Source: Chitinophaga lutea (GTDB taxonomy: Bacteria; Bacteroidota; Bacteroidia; Chitinophagales; Chitinophagaceae). Taken from it: a stretch of 64,000 nt of DNA. Where the stretch lies: assembly GCF_003813775.1 (NCBI RefSeq), contig NZ_RPDH01000001.1, forward strand, positions 248,001-312,000. The letters run 5' to 3'. The position numbers and the translations under genes are program-made. The notes under the pieces were generated by a model. That model searched no databases. It worked only from the letters and a program-made list of their open reading frames with translations, and had not been told where the DNA came from. Of the stretch, positions 18,166 through 25,511 are shown piece after piece; position 1 is the first letter of the stretch; each line of letters opens with the position of its first letter.

Positions 18166-19128
18166 ATGAAAGCACTGATCTGCACCACACCGGGCCATAT
18201 GGAATACATCGATATCCCGGCTCCTGAAATGAAAAAAGGACAAACCATCATCCGCATCCTGCGCACCGGCATCTGCGGCACCGATTTCCATGCCTACCAG
18301 GGCACGCAACCGTATTTCAACTATCCCCGCATTCTTGGGCACGAGCTGGCGGGTGAAATTGTGGACAGCGACGGCGGAGAAGGTTTTGCGCCCGGCGACC
18401 AGGTGACCTTCATCCCCTATTATCACTGCGGGGAATGCAACGCCTGCCTGCGCGGCAAAACCAACTGCTGCGTCAAAATGCAGGTATGCGGCGTGCATGT
18501 GGACGGCGGCATGCGCGAATACCTCTCCGTACCGACGGCGGCGTTAATCAAACACGACGGCCTCAGTCTCGATGAACTGGCCTTAACCGAACCCCTCGCC
18601 ATCGGCGCACACGGCATCCGGCGCGCAGGCGTGGAACCCGGCGAATCGGTGCTGATCGTGGGCGCGGGACCTATCGGGCTGGGACTGATGGAATTCGCCA
18701 AAATCGCGGGCGCGGAGGTAACGGTCACCGACCGCAATCCCGAGCGTCTCGAGTTCGGCAGGAAAGCAGGCGTACAGGTAACGGACAAACCCGGCGACAT
18801 CACCGCCGATGTGGTGATCGACGCCACCGGCAACCTTGCCGCGCTCAACGGTTCGCTGCAATATCTCGCGCACGGCGGACGGTATGTACTGGTGGGATTG
18901 CAGAAAGAAGCCCTCACCATCGCCCATCCCGAACTGCATAAAAGGGAAGGCGCCATCATGAGCAGCCGCAACGCCACCCGCCAGGATTTTGAACTCGTGA
19001 CGCAAAGCATCAGCAGCAAACGGGTAACGCCAGCGGATTACATCACGCACCGGGTACAGTTCGGCGACCTCAAAGCGCTCATGGAAAATTATCCGAAGAA
19101 AAGCATCAAGGTAATGGTGGAATACTGA
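18166..19128 (+). CDS. Zinc-dependent sugar-acid/polyol dehydrogenase, LgoD-like
   Basis: A 320-residue medium-chain zinc dehydrogenase. Catalytic zinc ligands are Cys37 (GICGTD) and His59-Glu60 (LGHE). The structural zinc site has Cys88, Cys91, Cys94 and Cys102. The nucleotide fold is marked by VGAGPIGLG, and an acidic position is replaced by VTDRNPER. The whole sequence, including FNYPRILGHE, INAC-type cysteine block and SSRNATRQDF, resembles Escherichia coli LgoD, which oxidises L-galactonate, so a hexonate or polyol substrate oxidised with NAD(P) is likely. A divergent AraC regulator with a sugar-type cupin supports a role in carbohydrate-acid use. No other catabolic gene is adjacent. Confidence 0.85.
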   Translation: MKALICTTPGHMEYIDIPAPEMKKGQTIIRILRTGICGTDFHAYQGTQPYFNYPRILGHELAGEIVDSDGGEGFAPGDQVTFIPYYHCGECNACLRGKTNCCVKMQVCGVHVDGGMREYLSVPTAALIKHDGLSLDELALTEPLAIGAHGIRRAGVEPGESVLIVGAGPIGLGLMEFAKIAGAEVTVTDRNPERLEFGRKAGVQVTDKPGDITADVVIDATGNLAALNGSLQYLAHGGRYVLVGLQKEALTIAHPELHKREGAIMSSRNATRQDFELVTQSISSKRVTPADYITHRVQFGDLKALMENYPKKSIKVMVEY

Positions 19129-19129
19129 G

Positions 19130-19927
19130 TTACTTCCGCAGCTCAGCCAGGGCCATCTCCCCGATGGCGAGGTCGATGTCCGCGTTCATATTGTCTTCCA
19201 GGAACCACACGGCCGACAAACCGGTCCAGGCCAGCGTCCACCGCAGCATGCGCTGGCGGTCGATGCCCGTCATCTCAGTGACCGTCTGCAAGCGGCTGAA
19301 GAACCGCTCCCGCGGGGTGGCGGACGCAAAATCAGGATTACAGAAAATATTCGCGTAATCAAATGCCCTGTCGCCGATGATCCATTTGGGATCGATGGCC
19401 AGCCAGCCGCGTTCTTCAAAATCGAGAAAGTTATCGTGGTGTACGTCGCCATGCAACACCACCTCCTCCTGTTGCGCATCGAGGAGCTGCTCCGCCATCC
19501 GGGCCGCTTCCGTGATGACGCCGCCGTATTTGTGCCCGTGCAGCGTCAGGTCGCGGAACCAGTCTTTCAGCGATTTCAGTGCAGGCCGGGGGCCGTTTTT
19601 CGGCGCGTGGAGACGCATGGTGGCCGTGCAGAGAATGCGGGTGGCTGCTTCATCCTCGCCATTACGGGCCATGGCCGCCAGCGAGCGTGTTCCTTCCGCG
19701 CGCTCCAGCAACAGGGCATCCTTGTGATGCGCCAGTACTTTCGCGGCGCCCTCTCCGTTCCACCACACCATCACCGCGCCACCGGCTTTTTCATCCGGTT
19801 CTACCGCAATTTTCAGCATGGCGGGTGCGCCGTTCCGTTTCACCGGCAACAGGCGGCTGCTGTGCGTGATGATCGGTTCTCCGTCCGGAATGAGCTGCCA
19901 GCGCCCTATATATTCGTCGAATTGCAT
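19130..19927 (-). CDS. Aminoglycoside/hydroxyurea resistance kinase-like phosphotransferase
   Basis: A 265-residue kinase of the APH(6)/hydroxyurea group. The catalytic loop HGDVHHDN (Asp161, Asn166) and the metal-binding Asp179 in AIDPKWIIGDRAFDYAN are both intact, and the DPKWxxGDRAFDYAN block is characteristic of streptomycin 6-kinase-like proteins. Members phosphorylate aminoglycosides or small metabolites. A housekeeping role is as likely as resistance, because no other resistance gene is near. It is convergent with the dehydrogenase gene, only one base apart, and has no partner. Confidence 0.83.
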   Translation of the reverse strand: MQFDEYIGRWQLIPDGEPIITHSSRLLPVKRNGAPAMLKIAVEPDEKAGGAVMVWWNGEGAAKVLAHHKDALLLERAEGTRSLAAMARNGEDEAATRILCTATMRLHAPKNGPRPALKSLKDWFRDLTLHGHKYGGVITEAARMAEQLLDAQQEEVVLHGDVHHDNFLDFEERGWLAIDPKWIIGDRAFDYANIFCNPDFASATPRERFFSRLQTVTEMTGIDRQRMLRWTLAWTGLSAVWFLEDNMNADIDLAIGEMALAELRK

Positions 19928-19981
19928 TCGTAAATCTAAAGAATATGCCCTAATTTCAATACCACCTCGAAAACCCGCTGC

Positions 19982-21151
19982 ATGAAAAAACGTCTGACCT
20001 TATCGATGCTGGGAGCAAGAGACTGGCCCGCGCTGCTGCTGTGGTTCGGGCTATCGGCCGCCGTGGCGGCCAAAGAGCTGCTGGTGCACAACATGAACAA
20101 CTACATCATTTTTAAACATGTATTCCTGCATGTGCGCGCGCAGCAGCCGCTGTACATTCCCTACCCCGAGTATTTCGACGTTAACATGTATGGTCCGCTG
20201 TTCAGCCTGATCATCGCCCCTTTCGCACTACTGCCGGATGCAGCGGGCGCTTTTCTATGGGTGATGGCGAATGCCGCGTTCCTTTACATCGCGATCCGGC
20301 AACTACCGCTGAACCGCATCCAGCAAAACCTCATCCTGATCTTTTCCAGCCACGAACTGATGGCGGCCAGCAGTTACTTCCAGTTCAACCCGGCCATTGC
20401 CGCCTGCCTGATACTGAGCTTTACATGTATCTTAAAAGGGAAAGATTTTTGGGCGGCTTTTCTTATCATGGCCGGCACGTTCACCAAGCTGTACGGCATC
20501 GCAGGACTTGCTTTTTTCTTCTTCAGCCGAAACCGCCTCCGGCTGACCGGCAGCCTGGTGCTGTGGGCAGCGGTCATGTTCGCACTACCGCTGGCGCTTG
20601 CGCCCATGGCGTATATTTTGCGCACCTACCACGAATGGATGGCCGCACTCCTGGAAAAGAACGATAAGAATTACCGCTTCCATGAGGGGATCGTGCTGCA
20701 GAACATTTCCGCGATGGGTTTTATACAACGGGTATTCCGGCTGCCTGCCCTGAGTAACTGGTGGGTGCTGGGGCCGGGCCTGCTGCTTTTCTTTTCGCAA
20801 TACAGCCGCCTGCGGTGGAAGGAACATCCCCGTTACCAATTGTACCTGCTGGCCTCTACCCTGCTGTTTACGGTGCTATTCAGCACCAGTTCCGAATCGC
20901 CCACCTACATCATCGCATTCCCGGCAGTGTGCATCTGGTATGTGCTGCAGCCAGCCACCAAATGGAACAATGCGTTATTCATTTTCATACTCATCGGCAC
21001 CAGTTTTTCACATTCGGATTTGGTGACGCCCTGGGTCAAAAAGAACATCGTGCTTCCTTATGCATTCAAAGCCTTTCCCTGCCTGCTGCTATGGCTGATA
21101 CTGGTGTACCAGGTACTGCGCGGGCAATTCCTGCGCCTGCGCCCGTCATGA
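19982..21151 (+). CDS. GT87-type (DUF2029) polytopic glycosyltransferase
   Basis: A 389-residue membrane protein with about ten hydrophobic segments. The GT-C signature is a short acidic motif in the first periplasmic loop, YPEYFDVNMYGPLFS (around residues 60-75), matching the DUF2029/GT87 pattern in which an Asp or Glu before a YPP-like motif is catalytic. Such enzymes transfer mannose or another sugar from a polyprenyl donor. It has no adjacent glycan-synthesis genes. The stop lies two bases from that of the convergent ThuA gene. Confidence 0.8.
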   Translation: MKKRLTLSMLGARDWPALLLWFGLSAAVAAKELLVHNMNNYIIFKHVFLHVRAQQPLYIPYPEYFDVNMYGPLFSLIIAPFALLPDAAGAFLWVMANAAFLYIAIRQLPLNRIQQNLILIFSSHELMAASSYFQFNPAIAACLILSFTCILKGKDFWAAFLIMAGTFTKLYGIAGLAFFFFSRNRLRLTGSLVLWAAVMFALPLALAPMAYILRTYHEWMAALLEKNDKNYRFHEGIVLQNISAMGFIQRVFRLPALSNWWVLGPGLLLFFSQYSRLRWKEHPRYQLYLLASTLLFTVLFSTSSESPTYIIAFPAVCIWYVLQPATKWNNALFIFILIGTSFSHSDLVTPWVKKNIVLPYAFKAFPCLLLWLILVYQVLRGQFLRLRPS

Positions 21152-21153
21152 GG

Positions 21154-21885
21154 TTATTTTTTACGGTGGTGCTGTACCGACCAATGAATCCCCTGTTGTA
21201 ACAGTTTCCTGTAATTGGGATTGGCAAAGGCTTCCGGGCCATGCCCCAGCTGAATGAACAGCACATCGGTATTGGCATAATGATTGACCCAGCCGATGTA
21301 CCGCGAACTGCCGGGATGCGTGGTGCTCAGCAGCGGGTGGATACCGGGCTGTATACCGAAGTTGCCGTACACCTCATCGTATATTTCGAAATCCTGCAGC
21401 CCTTTGGTAACAGGGTGTTGCCGGTCTTCTATCTTCACGGGGATCACCACATCGTGCTGATAACTGGATGTAAGGGTATCTCCATTCACCAGCGTCGCTT
21501 TTTCATAGTATTTGCCGCCAAGGATGTGCTGAAACTCGTTCCAGTTACGTTGGTACGAAACAAGGGCATGATGCAGGAAGATCATGGCCGTGCCCTTTTG
21601 CAGCAATTGCAGGTAGGCCTGTTGCTGCTGCGGGGTGATGGAATCGTACATATCGTAAAATACCAGCGCGTCGTACTTTTTCACCGCCGGTGCAGCGATG
21701 AGCTCGTTGGCCTGCGGCTGCGCCAGTTTATCGTAGGTGATACCGGCCAGGGAGTCGAACATCTGGTAAAAAGGCACCTGTTTAAAGCCGTGACCGCCAG
21801 TAATAACGAGAATATGTGCTTTTTGCTGCGCCGTGCATACGATACTGCACAATAGCAGGATGATGGCTGCTGTTGCTGCTTTCAT
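21154..21885 (-). CDS. ThuA domain protein (secreted)
   Basis: A 243-residue protein of the ThuA family, a flavodoxin-like/GATase-like fold. It has a signal peptide (MKAATAAIILLLCSIVCTAQ). Family marks are ILVITGGHGFKQVPFYQMF at the start, AMIFLHHALVSYQ and VFIQLGHGPEAFANPNYR at the end. ThuA is named for trehalose use in rhizobia; many Bacteroidota members are exported and accompany sugar oxidation genes. Here it stands alone. A second ThuA domain is the N-terminal module of the 1146-residue oxidoreductase at 37213-40653. Confidence 0.87.
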   Translation of the reverse strand: MKAATAAIILLLCSIVCTAQQKAHILVITGGHGFKQVPFYQMFDSLAGITYDKLAQPQANELIAAPAVKKYDALVFYDMYDSITPQQQQAYLQLLQKGTAMIFLHHALVSYQRNWNEFQHILGGKYYEKATLVNGDTLTSSYQHDVVIPVKIEDRQHPVTKGLQDFEIYDEVYGNFGIQPGIHPLLSTTHPGSSRYIGWVNHYANTDVLFIQLGHGPEAFANPNYRKLLQQGIHWSVQHHRKK

Positions 21886-21936
21886 AACGGGGAAATTTAC
21901 AGTAAGGTAAGAAATTTCGCTAATTTTGCGGGGAGC

Positions 21937-22710
21937 ATGAAAGTCGAAAAATTCTTTCCGTCACCTGCATTGAAGCCATTTATAAAGGCTTACCTCATTG
22001 TTGAAAGTGAGCAGGAAGCCGACAGCAAAACCATTCCCGACACGGCTATCGTGATGGCGTTCCGTTATGCGGGGAATGTGCTCAGGAAAGAAGACGGACA
22101 GCTCGAGAACATCCCCGCCACGGCCATTTCCGGCCTGCGCAAATCGGCCCGCCTATTTAACTATCAGCGCCAAACCGGCAACCTCCTGGTGATACTGAAC
22201 GAAGGCGGCATCGCCGCGTTTTCCGGCCTGCCGGCACATGAGCTGTTCGGGCTCAGTATTTCGTCAGACAACCTGTTTCCCGTCGCATCGCTCCGTGAAA
22301 TCCTGGAGCGCCTCGCCGAAGCGAAGTCGCACCGCCACCGGGTGGGTGTGATGGAAACATTTTTGTTAAAACACCTGGCGGTACGGAAAGCGGATCCGCT
22401 GATCGGTGAGGCCATTCAACGGATACAGGCGCAGAACGGGCTGGCGCGGATCAAAGACCTGGCTGCTTCGCTGCACATCAGCCAGGACCCGTTTGAAAAA
22501 AGATTCCGGCACCTCATCGGCGCCAGCCCTAAACAATACGCGTCTATCATCCGGCTCCGGAACGTCATCAGCCGCTATCCCCACTCCCCTTCCCTGACCG
22601 CCGCTTCGTACGATGCGGGTTACTTCGATCAGTCGCATTTCATCAAAGATTTCCGCCTGTTTACCGGGCAATCGCCAAAAGACTTTTTCAAGTCGGAGCC
22701 CTTCTGGTAA
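21937..22710 (+). CDS. AraC-family transcriptional regulator
   Basis: A 257-residue regulator with an N-terminal sensor resembling DUF6597 (LKPFIKAYLIVESEQEA, then an RYAG barrel) and two C-terminal helix-turn-helix motifs (IKDLAASLHISQDPFEKRFRH; LTAASYDAGYFDQSHFIKDF). TAATTTTG at 21921-21928 is a -7 box eight bases before the ATG. It is 71 bases upstream of the SnoaL/monooxygenase-domain gene on the same strand, whose promoter carries the TTTTTTACAAT element, so that gene is the probable target. Confidence 0.9.
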   Translation: MKVEKFFPSPALKPFIKAYLIVESEQEADSKTIPDTAIVMAFRYAGNVLRKEDGQLENIPATAISGLRKSARLFNYQRQTGNLLVILNEGGIAAFSGLPAHELFGLSISSDNLFPVASLREILERLAEAKSHRHRVGVMETFLLKHLAVRKADPLIGEAIQRIQAQNGLARIKDLAASLHISQDPFEKRFRHLIGASPKQYASIIRLRNVISRYPHSPSLTAASYDAGYFDQSHFIKDFRLFTGQSPKDFFKSEPFW

Positions 22711-22731
22711 ATATCCCTCTCAAATCAATGA

Positions 22732-22770
22732 TTTTTTACAATTCCACGGGGCGCCCGGCGGGTAACTTTG
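22732..22770 (+). promoter_or_regulatory. Promoter with TTTTTTACAAT element, before the SnoaL/ABM fusion gene
   Basis: TTTTTTACAAT (22732-22742), exactly 20 bases, then TAACTTTG (22763-22770), a perfect -7 box. The ATG follows at 22782. Where the usual -33 TTTG belongs there is CAAT instead, the last four bases of the element, which suggests activator dependence. The same arrangement recurs at 29786 and 30711. Confidence 0.55.
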
Positions 22771-22781
22771 TCAAAAAAACA

Positions 22782-23699
22782 ATGAAAACGATATGTATCG
22801 GGGCCATGCTGTTCACCGGCATCCTGCCTGCCCACGCTATCCATCCTATCACAAAAACAGTTATCATGACGAACGAAAAAACCGCTGTGCATCATCCGCA
22901 CGAGACAACTCCATCCGCAACAGTGAACAACCCTGTTATACCTCCCCCGCACGAAGAACCTGCCACAGCCAGCAACAAAGCTGCCGTACGACGGTTGTAT
23001 GAAGAAGCGCTGAACAAAAGGAACATGACGATATTACCTGCGCTGGTATCGCCGGAATACAGCCTCGGCGACCATCAGGGGCCAGCCGGGTTTGAAGCCT
23101 CACTGGCGCCGCTGATCAAAGCCTTCCCCGATATGCAATGGCATATTGAATCGATTGTAGCGGAGGGCGACCAGGTAGCGGTGAGCTGGTATTGGGAAGG
23201 CACGCACGCCGCGCAGTACCTTCACTATCCAGCCACCGGGAAAAAAGTGAGAAACACCGGCATCGGGATCCATACGTTCAAAGACGGGAAACTGTTCCGC
23301 TCCCAACTGATGACCGACCGTCTTGGATTTTTACAGTCGCTCGACGTGCTGCCTGCTACCATACCTGCTCCCGCCGCTAAAAACGGACAGGTGAGCTTCA
23401 TCGACAAATTCCTCGTACCACCCGCCGCCATACAGGAATTCCGGGAAAGGACCCGCATCAACCGCGCATTCATCAAAACGCTGCCCGGCTTCATCGACGA
23501 CGCTGCGTATGAATACAACGACGAAAAGGGCAACCTCGTTTGCGTAACAGTGGCGCAATGGGAAAGCCGCGAAGCCCTTGCGAAGGCAAAAGCAGCTGTA
23601 CAGGTGCTATATCAGCAGCAGGGTTTTGATCCGGCAGCGATGTTCAAACGCCTGAACATCATGGCGGACAGGGGAGTTTATACCGAAACGGCGGAGTGA
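22782..23699 (+). CDS. Secreted two-domain protein: SnoaL-like ester cyclase + ABM-type monooxygenase
   Basis: A 305-residue protein from the ATG at 22782, chosen because it opens a signal peptide (MKTICIGAMLFTGILPAHA); the frame is open further up but lacks this. After a low-complexity His/Pro-rich linker, residues about 60-190 form a SnoaL-like cone domain (VRRLYEEALNKRNMTILPALVSPEY; FKDGKLFRSQLMTDRLGFLQSL). Residues about 205-300 form an antibiotic-biosynthesis-monooxygenase (ABM) ferredoxin-like domain (FIDKFLVPPAAIQEF; LPGFIDDAAYE; VTVAQWESREALAKA). The two folds are usually separate proteins. The substrate is unknown. An AraC gene lies upstream. Its 3' end is duplicated in the following non-coding DNA. 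Confidence 0.78.
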   Translation: MKTICIGAMLFTGILPAHAIHPITKTVIMTNEKTAVHHPHETTPSATVNNPVIPPPHEEPATASNKAAVRRLYEEALNKRNMTILPALVSPEYSLGDHQGPAGFEASLAPLIKAFPDMQWHIESIVAEGDQVAVSWYWEGTHAAQYLHYPATGKKVRNTGIGIHTFKDGKLFRSQLMTDRLGFLQSLDVLPATIPAPAAKNGQVSFIDKFLVPPAAIQEFRERTRINRAFIKTLPGFIDDAAYEYNDEKGNLVCVTVAQWESREALAKAKAAVQVLYQQQGFDPAAMFKRLNIMADRGVYTETAE

Positions 23700-23873
23700 G
23701 GGCTTAACAAGCCGGTTTGCTCAGACGACTATCACGGCGGACAGGGTAGTTTATACCGAAGTGGCGGAGCGAAGATTTGATGAACCGGTTTGATCCCGTG
23801 AACATCACGGCAGACCGGGGAGTTTGTAACGAATCCTCGAAGAGAAGATTTAATGCGCCCTTAACGATGACCT
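23655..23873 (+). repeat. Three imperfect 73-bp tandem copies spanning the 3' end of the SnoaL/ABM gene
   Basis: The landmark ATCAYGG occurs at 23658, 23731 and 23804, exactly 73 bases apart each time. The following text (GGCGGACAGGGGAGTTTATA, then a GCGGAGYGA, then AACCGGTTTG) is shared with decreasing similarity. The first copy contains the gene's stop codon; the next two are non-coding. The period is not a multiple of three, so it is a DNA duplication, not a protein repeat. Confidence 0.75.
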
Positions 23874-23939
23874 CCGGCTTGTACAAGACAACAACGCTCA
23901 ACAACGGCCGGTAAGTTGTAAGCAGAAAAGTCTCTTCAC

Positions 23940-23973
23940 AAATGGGTGCTTTGAAAGCATCCATTTGTTTTTT
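23940..23973 (+). terminator. Terminator between convergent SnoaL/ABM and GNAT genes
   Basis: AAATGGGTGCTTT and AAAGCATCCATTT pair with one G-T wobble, followed by G and six T. It lies 240 bases beyond the SnoaL/ABM stop, after the 73-bp repeats. Confidence 0.75.
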
Positions 23974-24494
23974 CAGCCGATCTGTTTCCAGTAGATGATC
24001 GTTCCGGTGAGGCCGCCATGGGGCTTGAGCGCATAGCCGGGAATTTCGCCGGCGGCTTGGAATCCCAATCCTTCATACAATCCCGATGCCCCGCCATCGG
24101 TGGCCGTATCCAGTGTGAGCAGGGTGCGGCCTTGCTCCACCGCCAGCTGTTCCGCCGCCACCATCAATGCACGGGCGATGCCTTTGCCGCGGTATTGCAC
24201 GCGGGTCATCAGTTTTGCGATTTCGGCGCGGTGAGGCTGGTTGGGTGGACATTGCAGCAGCAACGTCACTGTGCCAGCCAGTACCGTTCCATCGTAGATA
24301 CCGAGGATAACCCTTTCGCCGCGCGCCGCAGCGTCGAGTGAGCTTTCCCAGAACGCCGATGCTTCCTCCCTTGCCAGCGGATGCATAAAACTGACGGAGC
24401 CGCCGTTGGCCACAGTTTCGATGATCAGGCCAGCCAGGTCGCTGATGGTTTGCGTTGATTTGTTGAGCCGGATGATGTTGAAGGTAGACGCCAT
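23973..24494 (-). CDS. GNAT-family N-acetyltransferase
   Basis: A 173-residue acetyl-CoA-dependent acetyltransferase. The acetyl-CoA-binding motif A is RVQYRGKGIARALMVAAEQ, preceded by the strand AEIAKLMTRV and followed by LLTLDTATDGGASGLYEGLGF, the motif B that closes the pocket. The acceptor substrate cannot be predicted. The gene follows an AraC regulator by 25 bases on the same strand and is probably co-transcribed with it. Confidence 0.88.
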   Translation of the reverse strand: MASTFNIIRLNKSTQTISDLAGLIIETVANGGSVSFMHPLAREEASAFWESSLDAAARGERVILGIYDGTVLAGTVTLLLQCPPNQPHRAEIAKLMTRVQYRGKGIARALMVAAEQLAVEQGRTLLTLDTATDGGASGLYEGLGFQAAGEIPGYALKPHGGLTGTIIYWKQIG

Positions 24495-24519
24495 AGGCCA
24501 TAAAATTACCGAATCCGCG

Positions 24520-25425
24520 TTATTTCCGGAAGTCCTTCGGCGTTACCTGCGCATACTTTTTGAAGAATTTGATAAAATGCGAGAGGTCTTCAAAACCAAG
24601 ACAAGCGGCTATCTCGGAAATATTCCAGTTCGTATGTTTGAGCAGAGCGCGGGCTTCGAGCGCGATGCGCTCCGCGATAAGCGCCGTGGTGGTTTTCCCC
24701 GTACTGTCTTTCAGTACTTTGTTGAGGTGGTTGACGTGCAGGTTCAACTGCTTCGCATATTCACCGGCCGTTCGGAGATGAATGGCCTGCAGCGTGGATT
24801 CAATCGGGAACTGCCTTTCCAATAGCTCCAGGAACAGCCCGGTAATGCGTTCCGATGCGTTGGAATCCGTTTTACCCGGCTGGCTGATCATGCCCGGGCG
24901 CAGCTTCAGCGCAATATGGATCAGTTCCAGCACCAGGCCGCGCAACACATCGTATTTGTAGGGATAATCCGAGGCGATTTCGGCAAACATCTTTTCATAG
25001 ATGGCCTTTACCTGAAGGGCCTCTTCATCGGTGAGATCAAGCACGGGCGTACCGTCTGGCCGGTACAGCGGGTATTCCCGGATGTTGCCGTACCCTTTGA
25101 AAAAATCTTCAGTGAACACACAAAAAACGGCCCGTACTTCGGGGCCCGTGGGCGCCCAGTTATATGGGATCTGCGGGTTGGCGAACAGCAGCATGTTCTG
25201 TTTTACCGTCATGATCTTGTCCGCATAATGCACTTCGTTACCGCCGGAAATGAGGCTGATCTTGTAATAATCTTTCCGGCTGTAAGGCATCGGGTGCGCC
25301 GCTTCGCCGCCTTTGAAATCATCGAGGCGGAACACGTTGAAGTGCCCGATTTTCCGGATGATCTCGCTGGGTAATACGCCCAGGCGGGTGCGATAAAAGT
25401 TTTCCAGCGTTTCCGGCTTTTCCAT
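24520..25425 (-). CDS. AraC-family transcriptional regulator
   Basis: A 301-residue regulator. The first 170 residues form a sensor domain with the family blocks RKDYYKISLISGGNEVHYADK and LLFANPQIPYNWAP. The C-terminal HTH pair is HLRTAGEYAKQLNLHVNHLNKVLK and ISEIAACLGFEDLSHFIKFFKK. A perfect TAAATTTG box ends only four bases before the ATG, which implies a leaderless message if used. It lies between the esterase fusion (upstream, 86-base gap) and the GNAT gene. The same sensor architecture recurs in the regulator at 33052-33939. Confidence 0.9.
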   Translation of the reverse strand: MEKPETLENFYRTRLGVLPSEIIRKIGHFNVFRLDDFKGGEAAHPMPYSRKDYYKISLISGGNEVHYADKIMTVKQNMLLFANPQIPYNWAPTGPEVRAVFCVFTEDFFKGYGNIREYPLYRPDGTPVLDLTDEEALQVKAIYEKMFAEIASDYPYKYDVLRGLVLELIHIALKLRPGMISQPGKTDSNASERITGLFLELLERQFPIESTLQAIHLRTAGEYAKQLNLHVNHLNKVLKDSTGKTTTALIAERIALEARALLKHTNWNISEIAACLGFEDLSHFIKFFKKYAQVTPKDFRK

Positions 25426-25511
25426 CTTCCAAATTTAAGGATAAACAAAGTTAACGCTGTTTACCGGTATCCATTGGTCGGATTCAAAGAAGAAACGGCA
25501 TCCTTCAATCA

